This document shows, piece after piece, positions 6,313-13,642 of a stretch of DNA of 15,267 bases. The stretch is from DAOTVS01 sp034436375 (GTDB lineage Bacteria > Chloroflexota > Anaerolineae > SpSt-313): positions 1-15,267 of the forward strand of contig DAOTVS010000256.1 of the NCBI GenBank assembly GCA_034436375.1. Direction: 5' to 3'. A model generated the notes under the pieces. That model made no database searches and had not been told where the DNA came from. It saw only the letters and a program-made list of their open reading frames with translations. Within the stretch, counting starts at the first letter, position 1, and every line of letters starts with the position of its first letter. The position numbers and the translations under genes were made by a program.

Positions 6313-8637
6313 ATGGACCCGTTATTGGATGTTTTGAACCCTGTGCAGCGGCGGGCGGTCGAGGCGAGCTTAGGCCCCACCCTCGTGCTGGCCGGCCCGG
6401 GCTCAGGGAAAACCCGCGTGCTGACGCATCGCGTCGCCTATCTGGTAGGCCGTATGGGCATCCCCCCCTACCGGGTTATGGCGGTGACCTTTACGAACAA
6501 AGCGGCGCGCGAAATGAAGGACCGCCTGGGCCGCATGCTCGATGCGGCCGATCTTGCGGACCTGACCATCGGCACCTTCCATGCCACTTGCGCCATGATC
6601 CTGCGCCGTGAGGGTGATGCCCTCGGCCTCGACCGCTCCTTCCTGATCTACGACACCTCCGACCAGGAGGGCCTCATCAAGCGGGCGCTCTCGGACCTCA
6701 ACCTCGACGAAAAGCAGTATCGCCCGGCCTCGGTGCTCAGTACCATCTCCAACTGGAAGAATGAGCTGCTGGAGCCCGAAACCCTGCGCCCCCGCAATTA
6801 TCGTGAAGAGGTGTGCAGCCGCGTCTATGCGCGCTACCGCGATCTGCTGCGTGAGAGCAACGCGCTCGACTTTGACGATCTTTTGCTGTTGGTTGTCAAG
6901 CTCTTCCGCGAGCACCCCGATGTGCTGAACAAGCTGCGCCGACGCTACGAGTGCATATTGGTGGACGAGTTCCAGGACACAAACCAGGCCCAGTACGAGA
7001 TCGTGCGCCTGCTGGCCCAGGAGTCGCGCCACGTTTTCGTGGTGGGTGATGAGGACCAATCCATTTATAGCTGGCGCGGGGCCGATTTCCGGAATGTGCG
7101 CCGCTTCCAGAAGGATTTCCCCGATGCCGAGCTGATCCTGTTGGAGCAGAACTATCGCTCCACGCAGACAATTCTGAACGCCGCGCAGGGGGTTATTGCA
7201 CGCAACAAGCAGCGCACCGACAAGAAGCTCTGGACGGAGAACGCCGAGGGCCAGGCGATCACCGTCGTCGAGGCCTATGACGAGCACGAAGAGGCCCAAT
7301 TCATCGCCGATGAGGTGCAGCGACTGGTAGCCCGGGGCGCGTGCAAGGCGGGCGATTGCGCCGTCATGTATCGCACCAACGCCCAGTCGCGTGCGCTGGA
7401 AGATGAATTTGTGCACCGGGGCCTGCCCTATCGCATTGTGGGCGCCACCCGATTCTATGGCCGCAAAGAAGTCAAAGATGCCCTGGCTTATCTGCGCCTG
7501 ATCTATTCTCCCAGCGACTCGGCTTCCATAGGCCGGGTGCTCAATGTGCCAGCACGGGGCATCGGCTCGAAGACAATCTCCTCGTTCCAGGTGTGGATGG
7601 ATGAGCGCGGGCTCAACTGGCACGAGGGCCTGCAGCGCCTGGCCTCCGGTGCGGAGGATGCCCCTATTGATGCCCGCAGCCGCAAGGCCCTGTTGGGGTT
7701 CCATGCCCTGATGGAGGACCTGCGCCGCCAAAGTACCGAGCTGGATCTATTGACCCTCTTTGACCGTATGCTGGAGCGCAGCGGCTATATGGATATGGTG
7801 CGCGACGGCTCGGAGGAGGGCGAGGAGCGTTGGCAGAACATTCAGGAATTGCGCACGGTGGCGCGAGACTATGCGGCGCTGCCGCCAGGCGACGGGTTGG
7901 CGGCCTTCCTGGTCGATGTCTCTCTCGTTTCAGATGTGGATACACTTCGCAATGAAGCCGATGCGGTGACCCTGCTTACCCTGCATGCGGCCAAGGGGCT
8001 GGAGTTCAAAGTGGTCTTCCTGGTGGGCCTGGAGGAAGGGCTCTTCCCACACAGCCGTTCCATGGAGGACGCGGACCAGATGGAGGAGGAACGGCGCCTG
8101 TGCTACGTGGGGGTCACCCGCGCCCGCGAGCGGCTCTACCTGACCTACACCTTTCGGCGCACGATCTACGGCAATCAGCAGCTGAGCGAGCCTTCGCGCT
8201 TTCTGCATGACATCCCAGAACACCTGCTGCGCCGACCCGGGGGGCAAAGAGATGGACGGCCTTCGGCGCTGCACAGGCCAGCCGCACCACGCCCGCCCGC
8301 GGCGCCCCAGCCTCAGCGCTGGCGCCGGCCGGTACTCACGCCCGCACAACAACCGGCGCCCCGAGCTCCTCAACAGACGGGCGGCCGCCCGCCTGTTGAG
8401 GAGCCCCCGCCTCGGCGCAAGAACCTGCCCGAGCCCCCAACCGCTGAGATAGGCCGATCAAGCGGCCCGGCCCAGCAGCTCTATCGGTCGGGCGACCGCG
8501 TCTCACACCCCACTTTTGGGCAGGGAACAGTCATCTCCAGCACTTTGGTGGAGGGTGACGAGGAAGTGACGGTCGCCTTTGAGGGGCGGGGAATCAAGCG
8601 ACTGCTGGCAAGTTTCGCCAAGATGGAGAAATTGTGA
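6313..8637 (+). CDS. pcrA: ATP-dependent DNA helicase, UvrD/PcrA/Rep type (SF1A)
   Basis: This 774-residue 3'-5' superfamily 1A helicase is expected to act in nucleotide excision and mismatch repair, replication restart and removal of stalled RNA polymerase. All core motifs are present: Walker A GPGSGKT (28-34), motif Ia VTFTNKAAREMK (58-69), Walker B VDEFQD (217-222), motif III VGDEDQSIYSWRGA (244-257), motif IV EQNYRST (278-284), motif V LHAAKGLEF (557-565) and motif VI VGVTRARERLYL (599-610). A Pro/Arg/Gln-rich linker (about 645-726) leads to a C-terminal Tudor-like domain (about 727-774, GDRVSHPTFGQGTV onward), known in PcrA/UvrD to contact RNA polymerase. The ATG at 6313 follows GGAGA (6302-6306), and an upstream extension to 6241 lacks conserved sequence. 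The linker contains a 40-bp palindrome. The stop overlaps the pyrG ATG. PcrA versus UvrD naming is arbitrary here. Confidence 0.96.
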   Translation: MDPLLDVLNPVQRRAVEASLGPTLVLAGPGSGKTRVLTHRVAYLVGRMGIPPYRVMAVTFTNKAAREMKDRLGRMLDAADLADLTIGTFHATCAMILRREGDALGLDRSFLIYDTSDQEGLIKRALSDLNLDEKQYRPASVLSTISNWKNELLEPETLRPRNYREEVCSRVYARYRDLLRESNALDFDDLLLLVVKLFREHPDVLNKLRRRYECILVDEFQDTNQAQYEIVRLLAQESRHVFVVGDEDQSIYSWRGADFRNVRRFQKDFPDAELILLEQNYRSTQTILNAAQGVIARNKQRTDKKLWTENAEGQAITVVEAYDEHEEAQFIADEVQRLVARGACKAGDCAVMYRTNAQSRALEDEFVHRGLPYRIVGATRFYGRKEVKDALAYLRLIYSPSDSASIGRVLNVPARGIGSKTISSFQVWMDERGLNWHEGLQRLASGAEDAPIDARSRKALLGFHALMEDLRRQSTELDLLTLFDRMLERSGYMDMVRDGSEEGEERWQNIQELRTVARDYAALPPGDGLAAFLVDVSLVSDVDTLRNEADAVTLLTLHAAKGLEFKVVFLVGLEEGLFPHSRSMEDADQMEEERRLCYVGVTRARERLYLTYTFRRTIYGNQQLSEPSRFLHDIPEHLLRRPGGQRDGRPSALHRPAAPRPPAAPQPQRWRRPVLTPAQQPAPRAPQQTGGRPPVEEPPPRRKNLPEPPTAEIGRSSGPAQQLYRSGDRVSHPTFGQGTVISSTLVEGDEEVTVAFEGRGIKRLLASFAKMEKL
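8365..8404. repeat. 40-bp near-perfect palindrome inside the pcrA linker
   Basis: Bases 8365-8384 are complementary to 8385-8404 at 19 of 20 positions with no loop. It starts exactly at codon 685 and encodes APQQTGGRPPVEEP-like residues in the disordered linker before the Tudor-like domain. Its stem is unrelated to the large intergenic palindromes at 1-90 and 13501-13572. Confidence 0.9.
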
Positions 8638-10295
8638 TGACTCAATACATATTCTGTACCGGCGGTGTGGTCTCTTCGGTCGGCAAGGGTGTGACCGTGG
8701 CCTCATTGGGGCGCCTCCTGAAGAGCCGGGGCGTCTCGGTGACGATCCAAAAGCTGGACCCCTACCTGAATGTGGACCCCGGCACCATGTCGCCCTATCA
8801 GCATGGCGAGGTCTTTGTGTTGGAGGATGGCTCCGAAACGGACCTTGACCTGGGGCACTATGAGCGCTTTGTCGACCAGGACCTGACGCGGCTCTCCAAC
8901 GTTACCACCGGGCAGATCTATTCCGAGGTCATCTCGGCAGAGCGGCGGGGCGATTACCTGGGCGGCACGATCCAGGTGGTGCCCCATATCACCAATGCGA
9001 TCAAGAACCGCATCACGCAGGTGGCTGCCGAGAGCAAGGCAGAGGTCGTGATTGTGGAGGTTGGCGGCACGGTCGGCGACATTGAGGGTTTGCCCTTCCT
9101 GGAAGCTATCCGTCAGATGCGCAATGACGTGGGGCGTGACAATGTGCTCTATATCCACGTCACCCTGCTGCCCTATATCGGCTCCACGGCGGAGCTCAAG
9201 ACCAAGCCCACGCAGCACTCGGTCAAGGAGCTGCGCTCCATCGGCATTCAGCCCGATGTGATCGTAGCTCGCTCCGATTATCCCGTGGGCCCAGAGTATA
9301 AGGACAAGATCGCCCTCTTCTGCGATGTGGAGCGTCGGGCTGTGGTGCCCCTGGTGACGGCAGATACCATCTACTCGGTGCCCATTGAGCTGGAGGAGGC
9401 GGGCCTGGCCGACTATATCATTGAGCGCTTTGGTCTGGAATGCCGCCAGCCCGATCTGGCCGATTGGCGCCAGCTGGTCGAGAAGATCCGCAGTCCCAAA
9501 GAAGTGCTGCCTGTGGCGGTCGTGGGCAAGTACGTGGAGCTGCACGATGCCTACATCAGTGTGCGCGATTCGCTGCACCAGGCCGGCTGGTTCCATGATT
9601 GTGATATCAAGATCGAATGGATCGATGCCGAAGAGTTAGAACAGGGCAACGGCTTTGGCCGGTTGGAGCAGGTGCAGGGCATCGTCGTGCCCGGCGGCTT
9701 TGGGCCGCGCGGCATCGAGGGCAAGATCCTGGCAGCCCGTTATGCGCGCGAGAACGGCGTGCCCTACCTGGGGCTCTGCCTGGGTATGCAGGTTATGGTC
9801 ATCGAATTGGCGCGCAAGGCGCTCAATTCCAGTGAGCCCAACAGCACCGAGTTCAACCCCGATACCCCTTATCCGGTGATCGACCTGATGGCCGACCAGA
9901 AAGACATCTCGCACAAGGGCGGCACCATGCGCCTGGGCCGCTGGCCCTGCCAGCTGGTGCCCGGCACTCGCGCCTACGAGGCCTATCGGGATACTCTGGT
10001 TTACGAGCGGCACCGGCATCGCTACGAGCTCAACAACGCCTTTCGCGACCTGTTGGCCGGGGCGGGCCTCACTTTCAGCGGCCTCTCTCCCGACGGCCGC
10101 CTGGTTGAGATCTCCGAGGTGCAGGGGCATCCGTTCATGGTAGGCAGCCAGTTCCATCCCGAGTTCAAGTCGCGCCCCAACCGGCCCCATCCGCTGTTTC
10201 GGGATTTCATTGGCGCCGTCAAGCAGCGGGCCAACGAATCTCAGGGGGCCTCGTTGGCAGGGCTGCAGGCGGTGACGACCGAGCCGGGCTCTTGA
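8637..10295 (+). CDS. pyrG: CTP synthase (glutamine-hydrolysing)
   Basis: This 552-residue enzyme makes CTP from UTP, ATP and glutamine-derived ammonia, the last step of de novo cytidine nucleotide synthesis. The N-terminal synthase domain (about 1-267) begins with YIFCTGGVVSSVGKG and includes the P-loop region, DPYLNVDPGTMSPYQHGEVF (41-60) and DLGHYERF. The C-terminal class I glutamine amidotransferase domain (about 290-530) has oxyanion-hole GGFGPRG (353-359), nucleophile Cys381 in GLCLGMQ, and His507/Glu509 in FHPEF. Length is standard (E. coli 545). The ATG at 8637 uses the final A of the pcrA stop (TGATG) and sits 8 bases after GGAG (8625-8628). GTG at 8634 is a possible alternative adding one residue. 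One-base overlap implies translational coupling to pcrA. Confidence 0.97.
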   Translation: MTQYIFCTGGVVSSVGKGVTVASLGRLLKSRGVSVTIQKLDPYLNVDPGTMSPYQHGEVFVLEDGSETDLDLGHYERFVDQDLTRLSNVTTGQIYSEVISAERRGDYLGGTIQVVPHITNAIKNRITQVAAESKAEVVIVEVGGTVGDIEGLPFLEAIRQMRNDVGRDNVLYIHVTLLPYIGSTAELKTKPTQHSVKELRSIGIQPDVIVARSDYPVGPEYKDKIALFCDVERRAVVPLVTADTIYSVPIELEEAGLADYIIERFGLECRQPDLADWRQLVEKIRSPKEVLPVAVVGKYVELHDAYISVRDSLHQAGWFHDCDIKIEWIDAEELEQGNGFGRLEQVQGIVVPGGFGPRGIEGKILAARYARENGVPYLGLCLGMQVMVIELARKALNSSEPNSTEFNPDTPYPVIDLMADQKDISHKGGTMRLGRWPCQLVPGTRAYEAYRDTLVYERHRHRYELNNAFRDLLAGAGLTFSGLSPDGRLVEISEVQGHPFMVGSQFHPEFKSRPNRPHPLFRDFIGAVKQRANESQGASLAGLQAVTTEPGS

Positions 10296-10314
10296 TGATG
10301 TTTCATCGGCAAAG

Positions 10315-10410
10315 GCCCGGAGCTGAAAGCTGCTCTGTCAGTGTGAGGTGCGCTGTGTAACGCTCCGGGCTGAGAGTCAGCGCCTCGCCCAGGGTTCCTG
10401 GAACCCTGGG
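10315..10410. other. Hairpins in the pyrG-ABC transporter gap
   Basis: GCCCGGAGC (10315-10323) is perfectly complementary to GCTCCGGGC (10362-10370), a 9-bp stem with a long loop beginning 20 bases after the pyrG stop. A separate palindrome, CCCAGGGTTCC (10388-10398), one base, then GGAACCCTGGG (10400-10410), follows. Neither has a T-run. They may act as 3'-end structures for pcrA-pyrG mRNA. No clear promoter for the ABC genes is visible in the 194-base gap. Confidence 0.55.
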
Positions 10411-10489
10411 ACACTGCTCATAACACAGGGCCAGGGCCTGCTCCAGCGACCTACTTTCGTGAGTTGCATTGTAACCTGAGGAGCCGACC

Positions 10490-11425
10490 ATGGATAGCCC
10501 CTGGGCCATCCAGACAAATGGGTTGACGCGTTATTTCGGCGGGCGCCCCGCCGTTGATAGCCTGTCCCTGCATATCCCGCGCGGCTGCATTTTCGGCTTT
10601 CTAGGGCCCAATGGCGCTGGCAAGACGACGACTGTCCGCATGCTCCTGGGGCTTTTACAGCCCGACTCAGGATGGGTTGAGATTCTGGGGCAGCGCATGA
10701 CCCCCTACGCCCGTGACCTGCGCCGGCAGATCGGCGTTGTGCTGGACCGTGACGGCCTCTACGACCGCCTTTCCGCCTGGGACAATCTCCAGTATTACGG
10801 TGAGATTTACCATATGGCGCCTGGCGAGCGGCACCGGCGCAGCGAGGAATTGCTCCGGCAAGCCGGGCTCTGGGAGCGACGCCAGGACTTGGTCGGCGGC
10901 TGGTCGAGGGGGATGCGGCAAAAGCTGGCCCTGCTACGGGCCCTGCTCAGTAATCCCCCGCTGCTCATTCTCGATGAGCCCACTTCGGGCCTGGACCCCC
11001 TGAGCCTGAAGATGGTGCGCGACCTGATCACCTCTCTTGCCCGCACCCAGCAGCGCACCGTGCTCCTCTGCACCCATAACCTTGACGAAGCCGAGCGCAT
11101 CTGTGATCAGGTCGGCGTTATCCGCAGCGGGCGCCTGCTTTTGCAGGAGAGCCCCGGCGCTCTGCGCACCCGCATGAGCCTGCCCCAGGTGACCATCGCC
11201 GCCAGCCGCCTGACTCCGCCGACGATCGATGCCGTCACAGCGCTGCCGGGGGTGCGTGCCGTGCAACAGGAGGGCGGCCATCTGACCGTAACGCTGGCCC
11301 AGCCGGAGGTCTGCGAAGAGGTCGTGGCGACCCTCGTAGCCCAGGGCGCCGGCATCCGCGAGGTGCGGGAGGCCACCAAGAGCCTGGAAGAGGTCTATCT
11401 CCAACTCATGCAGCAGGAAGCCTAG
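10490..11425 (+). CDS. ABC-2 type exporter, ATP-binding subunit
   Basis: This 311-residue ATPase belongs to the drug/antibiotic/lipid-type (DRA/CcmA-like) ABC exporters and powers the permease encoded next to it. Walker A GPNGAGKTT (39-47), signature WSRGMRQK (138-145, a divergent LSGGQ), Walker B LLILDEP (158-164), D-loop SGLDP (166-170) and H-loop His196 (CTHNLDEAE) are all present. The usual Q-loop glutamine is replaced by Asp86 in IGVVLDRDGLYDRLS, a change also found in this exporter class. A C-terminal domain of about 90 residues follows the nucleotide-binding domain. The ATG at 10490 has GAGGAG (10478-10483) six bases upstream. Three bases separate its stop from the permease start, so they form an operon. 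The substrate cannot be inferred. Confidence 0.92.
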   Translation: MDSPWAIQTNGLTRYFGGRPAVDSLSLHIPRGCIFGFLGPNGAGKTTTVRMLLGLLQPDSGWVEILGQRMTPYARDLRRQIGVVLDRDGLYDRLSAWDNLQYYGEIYHMAPGERHRRSEELLRQAGLWERRQDLVGGWSRGMRQKLALLRALLSNPPLLILDEPTSGLDPLSLKMVRDLITSLARTQQRTVLLCTHNLDEAERICDQVGVIRSGRLLLQESPGALRTRMSLPQVTIAASRLTPPTIDAVTALPGVRAVQQEGGHLTVTLAQPEVCEEVVATLVAQGAGIREVREATKSLEEVYLQLMQQEA

Positions 11426-11428
11426 GCC

Positions 11429-12154
11429 ATGGGCGACCTCTGGATTGTGGCTCGCAAAGAGCTGCGCGAGCAATTGCGCCAGGGCAGCGACGTGCTGCGC
11501 TATATAGGGTTCGCAGTCATCTTGGGTGCCTTCTTTCCGATGACCTATCTGAACCAGGGCTATGGCACAGTGGTGGTGGGCAGCGTCCTCTGGCTGGGCT
11601 ATGCCGGCATCACCACAGCCTCGGTGGCCACTCTGGGCGCCTTTTTCGCCGAGCGGCAGCGCGGCACCCTCGAGACCCTCTTCACCACCCCCCTCACGGA
11701 CCTTTCCATCTTTGCCGGCAAGATGATCTTTAGCCTGGTCGTGTCGCTGGGCTCGGTGCTGGCGGCGGGCGTGATGCAGTTCGTGGCCGTCAACGCCATC
11801 AAGAGGCTTGTGCCCCAGTTGGGCGTGGGGATGGCGGACCTGATCGTCCTGCCGCCGGTGGCCTACCTGGCCCTTTTCCTCGTCCTGCCTACCGTGCTCT
11901 TTTATACCGTCAGCGTCGGCACGCTGGTCTCGCTCCGTGTGGCGAGCGTGCGCACTGCCCACCTGATCAACACTCTGGCCACGTTTCTGCTCGCCATCCC
12001 TGGGGCCCTGGTCATTTTGCTCCTGGGGCCGCGCCTGACGATGAATTTCGTCCTGGCGCTCACGGCTGTCATGCTCAATGTCGACTGGCTGGTGCTGTGG
12101 CTGGCCCTGCGCTATTTCAGCCGCGAAGCAGCCATCCTCAACATCCCCGAATGA
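11429..12154 (+). CDS. ABC-2 type exporter, membrane subunit
   Basis: This 241-residue permease has about six hydrophobic segments (roughly 22-40, 47-70, 98-123, 139-168, 176-199, 205-228). The sequence AERQRGTLETLFTTPLTD (74-91) is the hallmark coupling-helix region of ABC-2 permeases, linking to the ATPase. A short amphipathic N-terminal segment precedes the first helix. It starts three bases after the ATPase stop, with AGGAAG near the ATPase 3' end as a likely ribosome-binding site, so the two are translationally coupled. A functional exporter would be two copies of each subunit. What it exports is unknown; the lipid-type enzyme downstream has its own promoter and need not be linked. Confidence 0.88.
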   Translation: MGDLWIVARKELREQLRQGSDVLRYIGFAVILGAFFPMTYLNQGYGTVVVGSVLWLGYAGITTASVATLGAFFAERQRGTLETLFTTPLTDLSIFAGKMIFSLVVSLGSVLAAGVMQFVAVNAIKRLVPQLGVGMADLIVLPPVAYLALFLVLPTVLFYTVSVGTLVSLRVASVRTAHLINTLATFLLAIPGALVILLLGPRLTMNFVLALTAVMLNVDWLVLWLALRYFSREAAILNIPE

Positions 12155-12180
12155 ACTGTTATCGCAGATTCCAGAGAGCA

Positions 12181-12189
12181 TGGTATAAT
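12181..12189 (+). promoter_or_regulatory. Extended -10 promoter of the SPT-like gene
   Basis: TGGTATAAT is a consensus TATAAT with a TGn extension, 27 bases after the permease stop. No good -35 box lies at 16-18 bases, as is common for extended -10 promoters. It gives a leader of about 130 bases before the ATG at 12325, in which no clear riboswitch or attenuator was recognised. Confidence 0.6.
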
Positions 12190-12308
12190 GGTCGAGTGTG
12201 CAACGGGGCATTATGGCGATCGCGGCCGCCTGGCCCAGAGCGTGGGGTATCTCCCCCCTGGGGAAGCATCAGCATGGTGAACCGCGCCGGCCTCATGTTC
12301 CATCCTGG

Positions 12309-12315
12309 AAAGGAG
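12309..12315 (+). promoter_or_regulatory. Ribosome-binding site fixing the SPT-like start
   Basis: AAAGGAG lies 9 bases before the ATG at 12325. The open frame reaches back to 12097, but those residues overlap the permease gene and are unlike the family. Confidence 0.75.
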
Positions 12316-12324
12316 CGACTGGCC

Positions 12325-13500
12325 ATGGATCTCTTCGAAAAATGCCGGGACTTTACCCGGGCCCGCGAGGCAATGGAAGGCGGCTATTATCCATATTTCA
12401 TCCCGCTAGACCAAACCGAGGGCACCGAGGTCGTCATCAACGGCAAGCGCCTGATCATGATCGGGTCCAACAACTATTTGGGCCTGACCACCCATCCCAA
12501 AGTGCGCGAGGCGGCTATAGAGGCAGTGCGCCGGTACGGCACGAGTTGTACTGGCTCGCGCTTCCTCAACGGCAACCTGATGATGCACAAGGAACTGGAG
12601 GCGCGGCTGGCCAACTATGTGCGCAAGGAGGCTGCTCTGGTCTTTTCCACGGGCTTCCAGAGCAACCTGGGCGCCATCTCGGCCCTGGTTGGGCGCGGTG
12701 ATGTGGTCATTACCGACCGCGATGATCACGCGAGCATCATCGACGGCTGCCGCCTCTCCTATGGGGAGATGAAGCGCTTCCGCCACAGCGACATGGCCGA
12801 CCTGGAGCGCGTGCTCTCGGCGGCTGGCGATGTGGGCAAATTGGTGGTGGTAGACGGCATCTTTAGCATGGGCGGCGATATCGCCCCTCTGCCCGAGATC
12901 ATCCCCCTGTGCCGCAAGTACGGCGCGCGCCTGATGGTCGATGACGCCCACTCGATCGGTGTGCTGGGCGGAGGCCGGGGCACGGGCATCCACTTTGGCC
13001 TGAATGACCAGGTGGACCTGATTATGGGCACCTTCAGCAAATCCTTCGCCTCGTTGGGCGGCTTTCTCGCTGGTGATGAGGATGTCATCCACTATATCCA
13101 GCATTCGGCGCGCTCGCTCATCTTTAGCGCCAGTATGCCTCCCTCCAACGTGGCAGCGACCCTGGCCGCGCTCGACATTATGGAGAGCGAGCCTGAGCGC
13201 ATCGAACGGCTGTGGACCATCACCAAAAAGATGCGCGAGGGTTACCAGGCGCTGGGCTTTGACACCGGCAAGAGTGAGACCCCCGTCATCCCCATCTACA
13301 TCGGCGACGACATGAAGACCATCTACACCTGGAAGGCGCTCTTCGACGCGGGCATCTACACTAACCCCGTCTTGCCGCCAGGTGTGGCGCCGGGCCATTC
13401 GATGCTGCGCACCAGCTACATGGCCACCCATACCGACCAGCAGCTTGACCGCGTGCTGGCGACCTTTGAGCAGGTCGGCAAGCAGCTCGAGCTGATTTAG
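12325..13500 (+). CDS. Alpha-oxoamine synthase, serine palmitoyltransferase-like
   Basis: This 391-residue PLP enzyme of the alpha-oxoamine synthase family (SPT, AONS/BioF, KBL, ALAS) condenses an amino acid with an acyl-CoA. PLP residues are conserved: His135 (DDHASIIDG) for ring stacking, Asp206 and His209 (VDDAHSIG), and Schiff-base Lys239 (GTFSKSFASLGG). GSRFLNG (77-83), FGLNDQVDLIMGTFSKS, and SARSLIFSASMPPS resemble Sphingobacterium-type bacterial SPT more than BioF or KBL. Arg362 in MLRTSYMATHT matches the SPT active-site arginine region. Length fits soluble bacterial SPT (about 400). The likely reaction is L-serine + palmitoyl-CoA to 3-ketodihydrosphingosine, but other substrates remain possible because no other sphingolipid gene lies in the window. 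It has its own promoter, and a 72-bp hairpin begins at the base after its stop. Confidence 0.85.
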   Translation: MDLFEKCRDFTRAREAMEGGYYPYFIPLDQTEGTEVVINGKRLIMIGSNNYLGLTTHPKVREAAIEAVRRYGTSCTGSRFLNGNLMMHKELEARLANYVRKEAALVFSTGFQSNLGAISALVGRGDVVITDRDDHASIIDGCRLSYGEMKRFRHSDMADLERVLSAAGDVGKLVVVDGIFSMGGDIAPLPEIIPLCRKYGARLMVDDAHSIGVLGGGRGTGIHFGLNDQVDLIMGTFSKSFASLGGFLAGDEDVIHYIQHSARSLIFSASMPPSNVAATLAALDIMESEPERIERLWTITKKMREGYQALGFDTGKSETPVIPIYIGDDMKTIYTWKALFDAGIYTNPVLPPGVAPGHSMLRTSYMATHTDQQLDRVLATFEQVGKQLELI

Positions 13501-13572
13501 CCCATTCCATATGATAGAAGGGGGCCTCCCACTGCGTGCAGCGGGAGGCCCCCTTCTATCATATGGAATGGG
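13501..13572. repeat. 72-bp inverted repeat immediately after the SPT-like stop codon
   Basis: A 34-base left arm (13501-13534) pairs with a 34-base right arm (13539-13572) around a CGTG loop, with one A-C mismatch (13531/13542). The first base follows the TAG stop directly. The outer stem is A/T-rich, with a G-run/C-run middle and a GC-rich tip. There is no T-run. It lies between convergent genes and could terminate or protect both transcripts. The remaining 70 bases to 13642 hold nothing recognisable. Confidence 0.93.
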
Positions 13573-13642
13573 CGCTCGCCCAGGTCAAAATGCCCACCGC
13601 CGGGTTCAGCGAGTTGCTGCCCCCGAGCATGGGGATGCAAAC

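Noticed and set aside
6403..7731. Long minus-strand open frame (442 codons) opposite pcrA
   Set aside because: Low-complexity shadow of a GC-rich gene; the plus-strand frame has every helicase motif, and the minus frame shows no recognisable domain.
10303..10509. Minus-strand 68-codon open frame in the pyrG-ABC gap
   Set aside because: It overlaps the ABC ATPase start, has no recognisable motif, and is mostly made of the hairpin sequences.
10934..12211. Long minus-strand open frame (425 codons) opposite the ABC genes
   Set aside because: His/Gln/Gly-rich shadow typical of GC-rich antisense frames; the opposite strand has clear ABC ATPase and permease motifs.
12406..13431. Minus-strand open frame (341 codons) opposite the SPT-like gene
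   Set aside because: Shadow frame; all PLP-binding residues lie on the plus strand.
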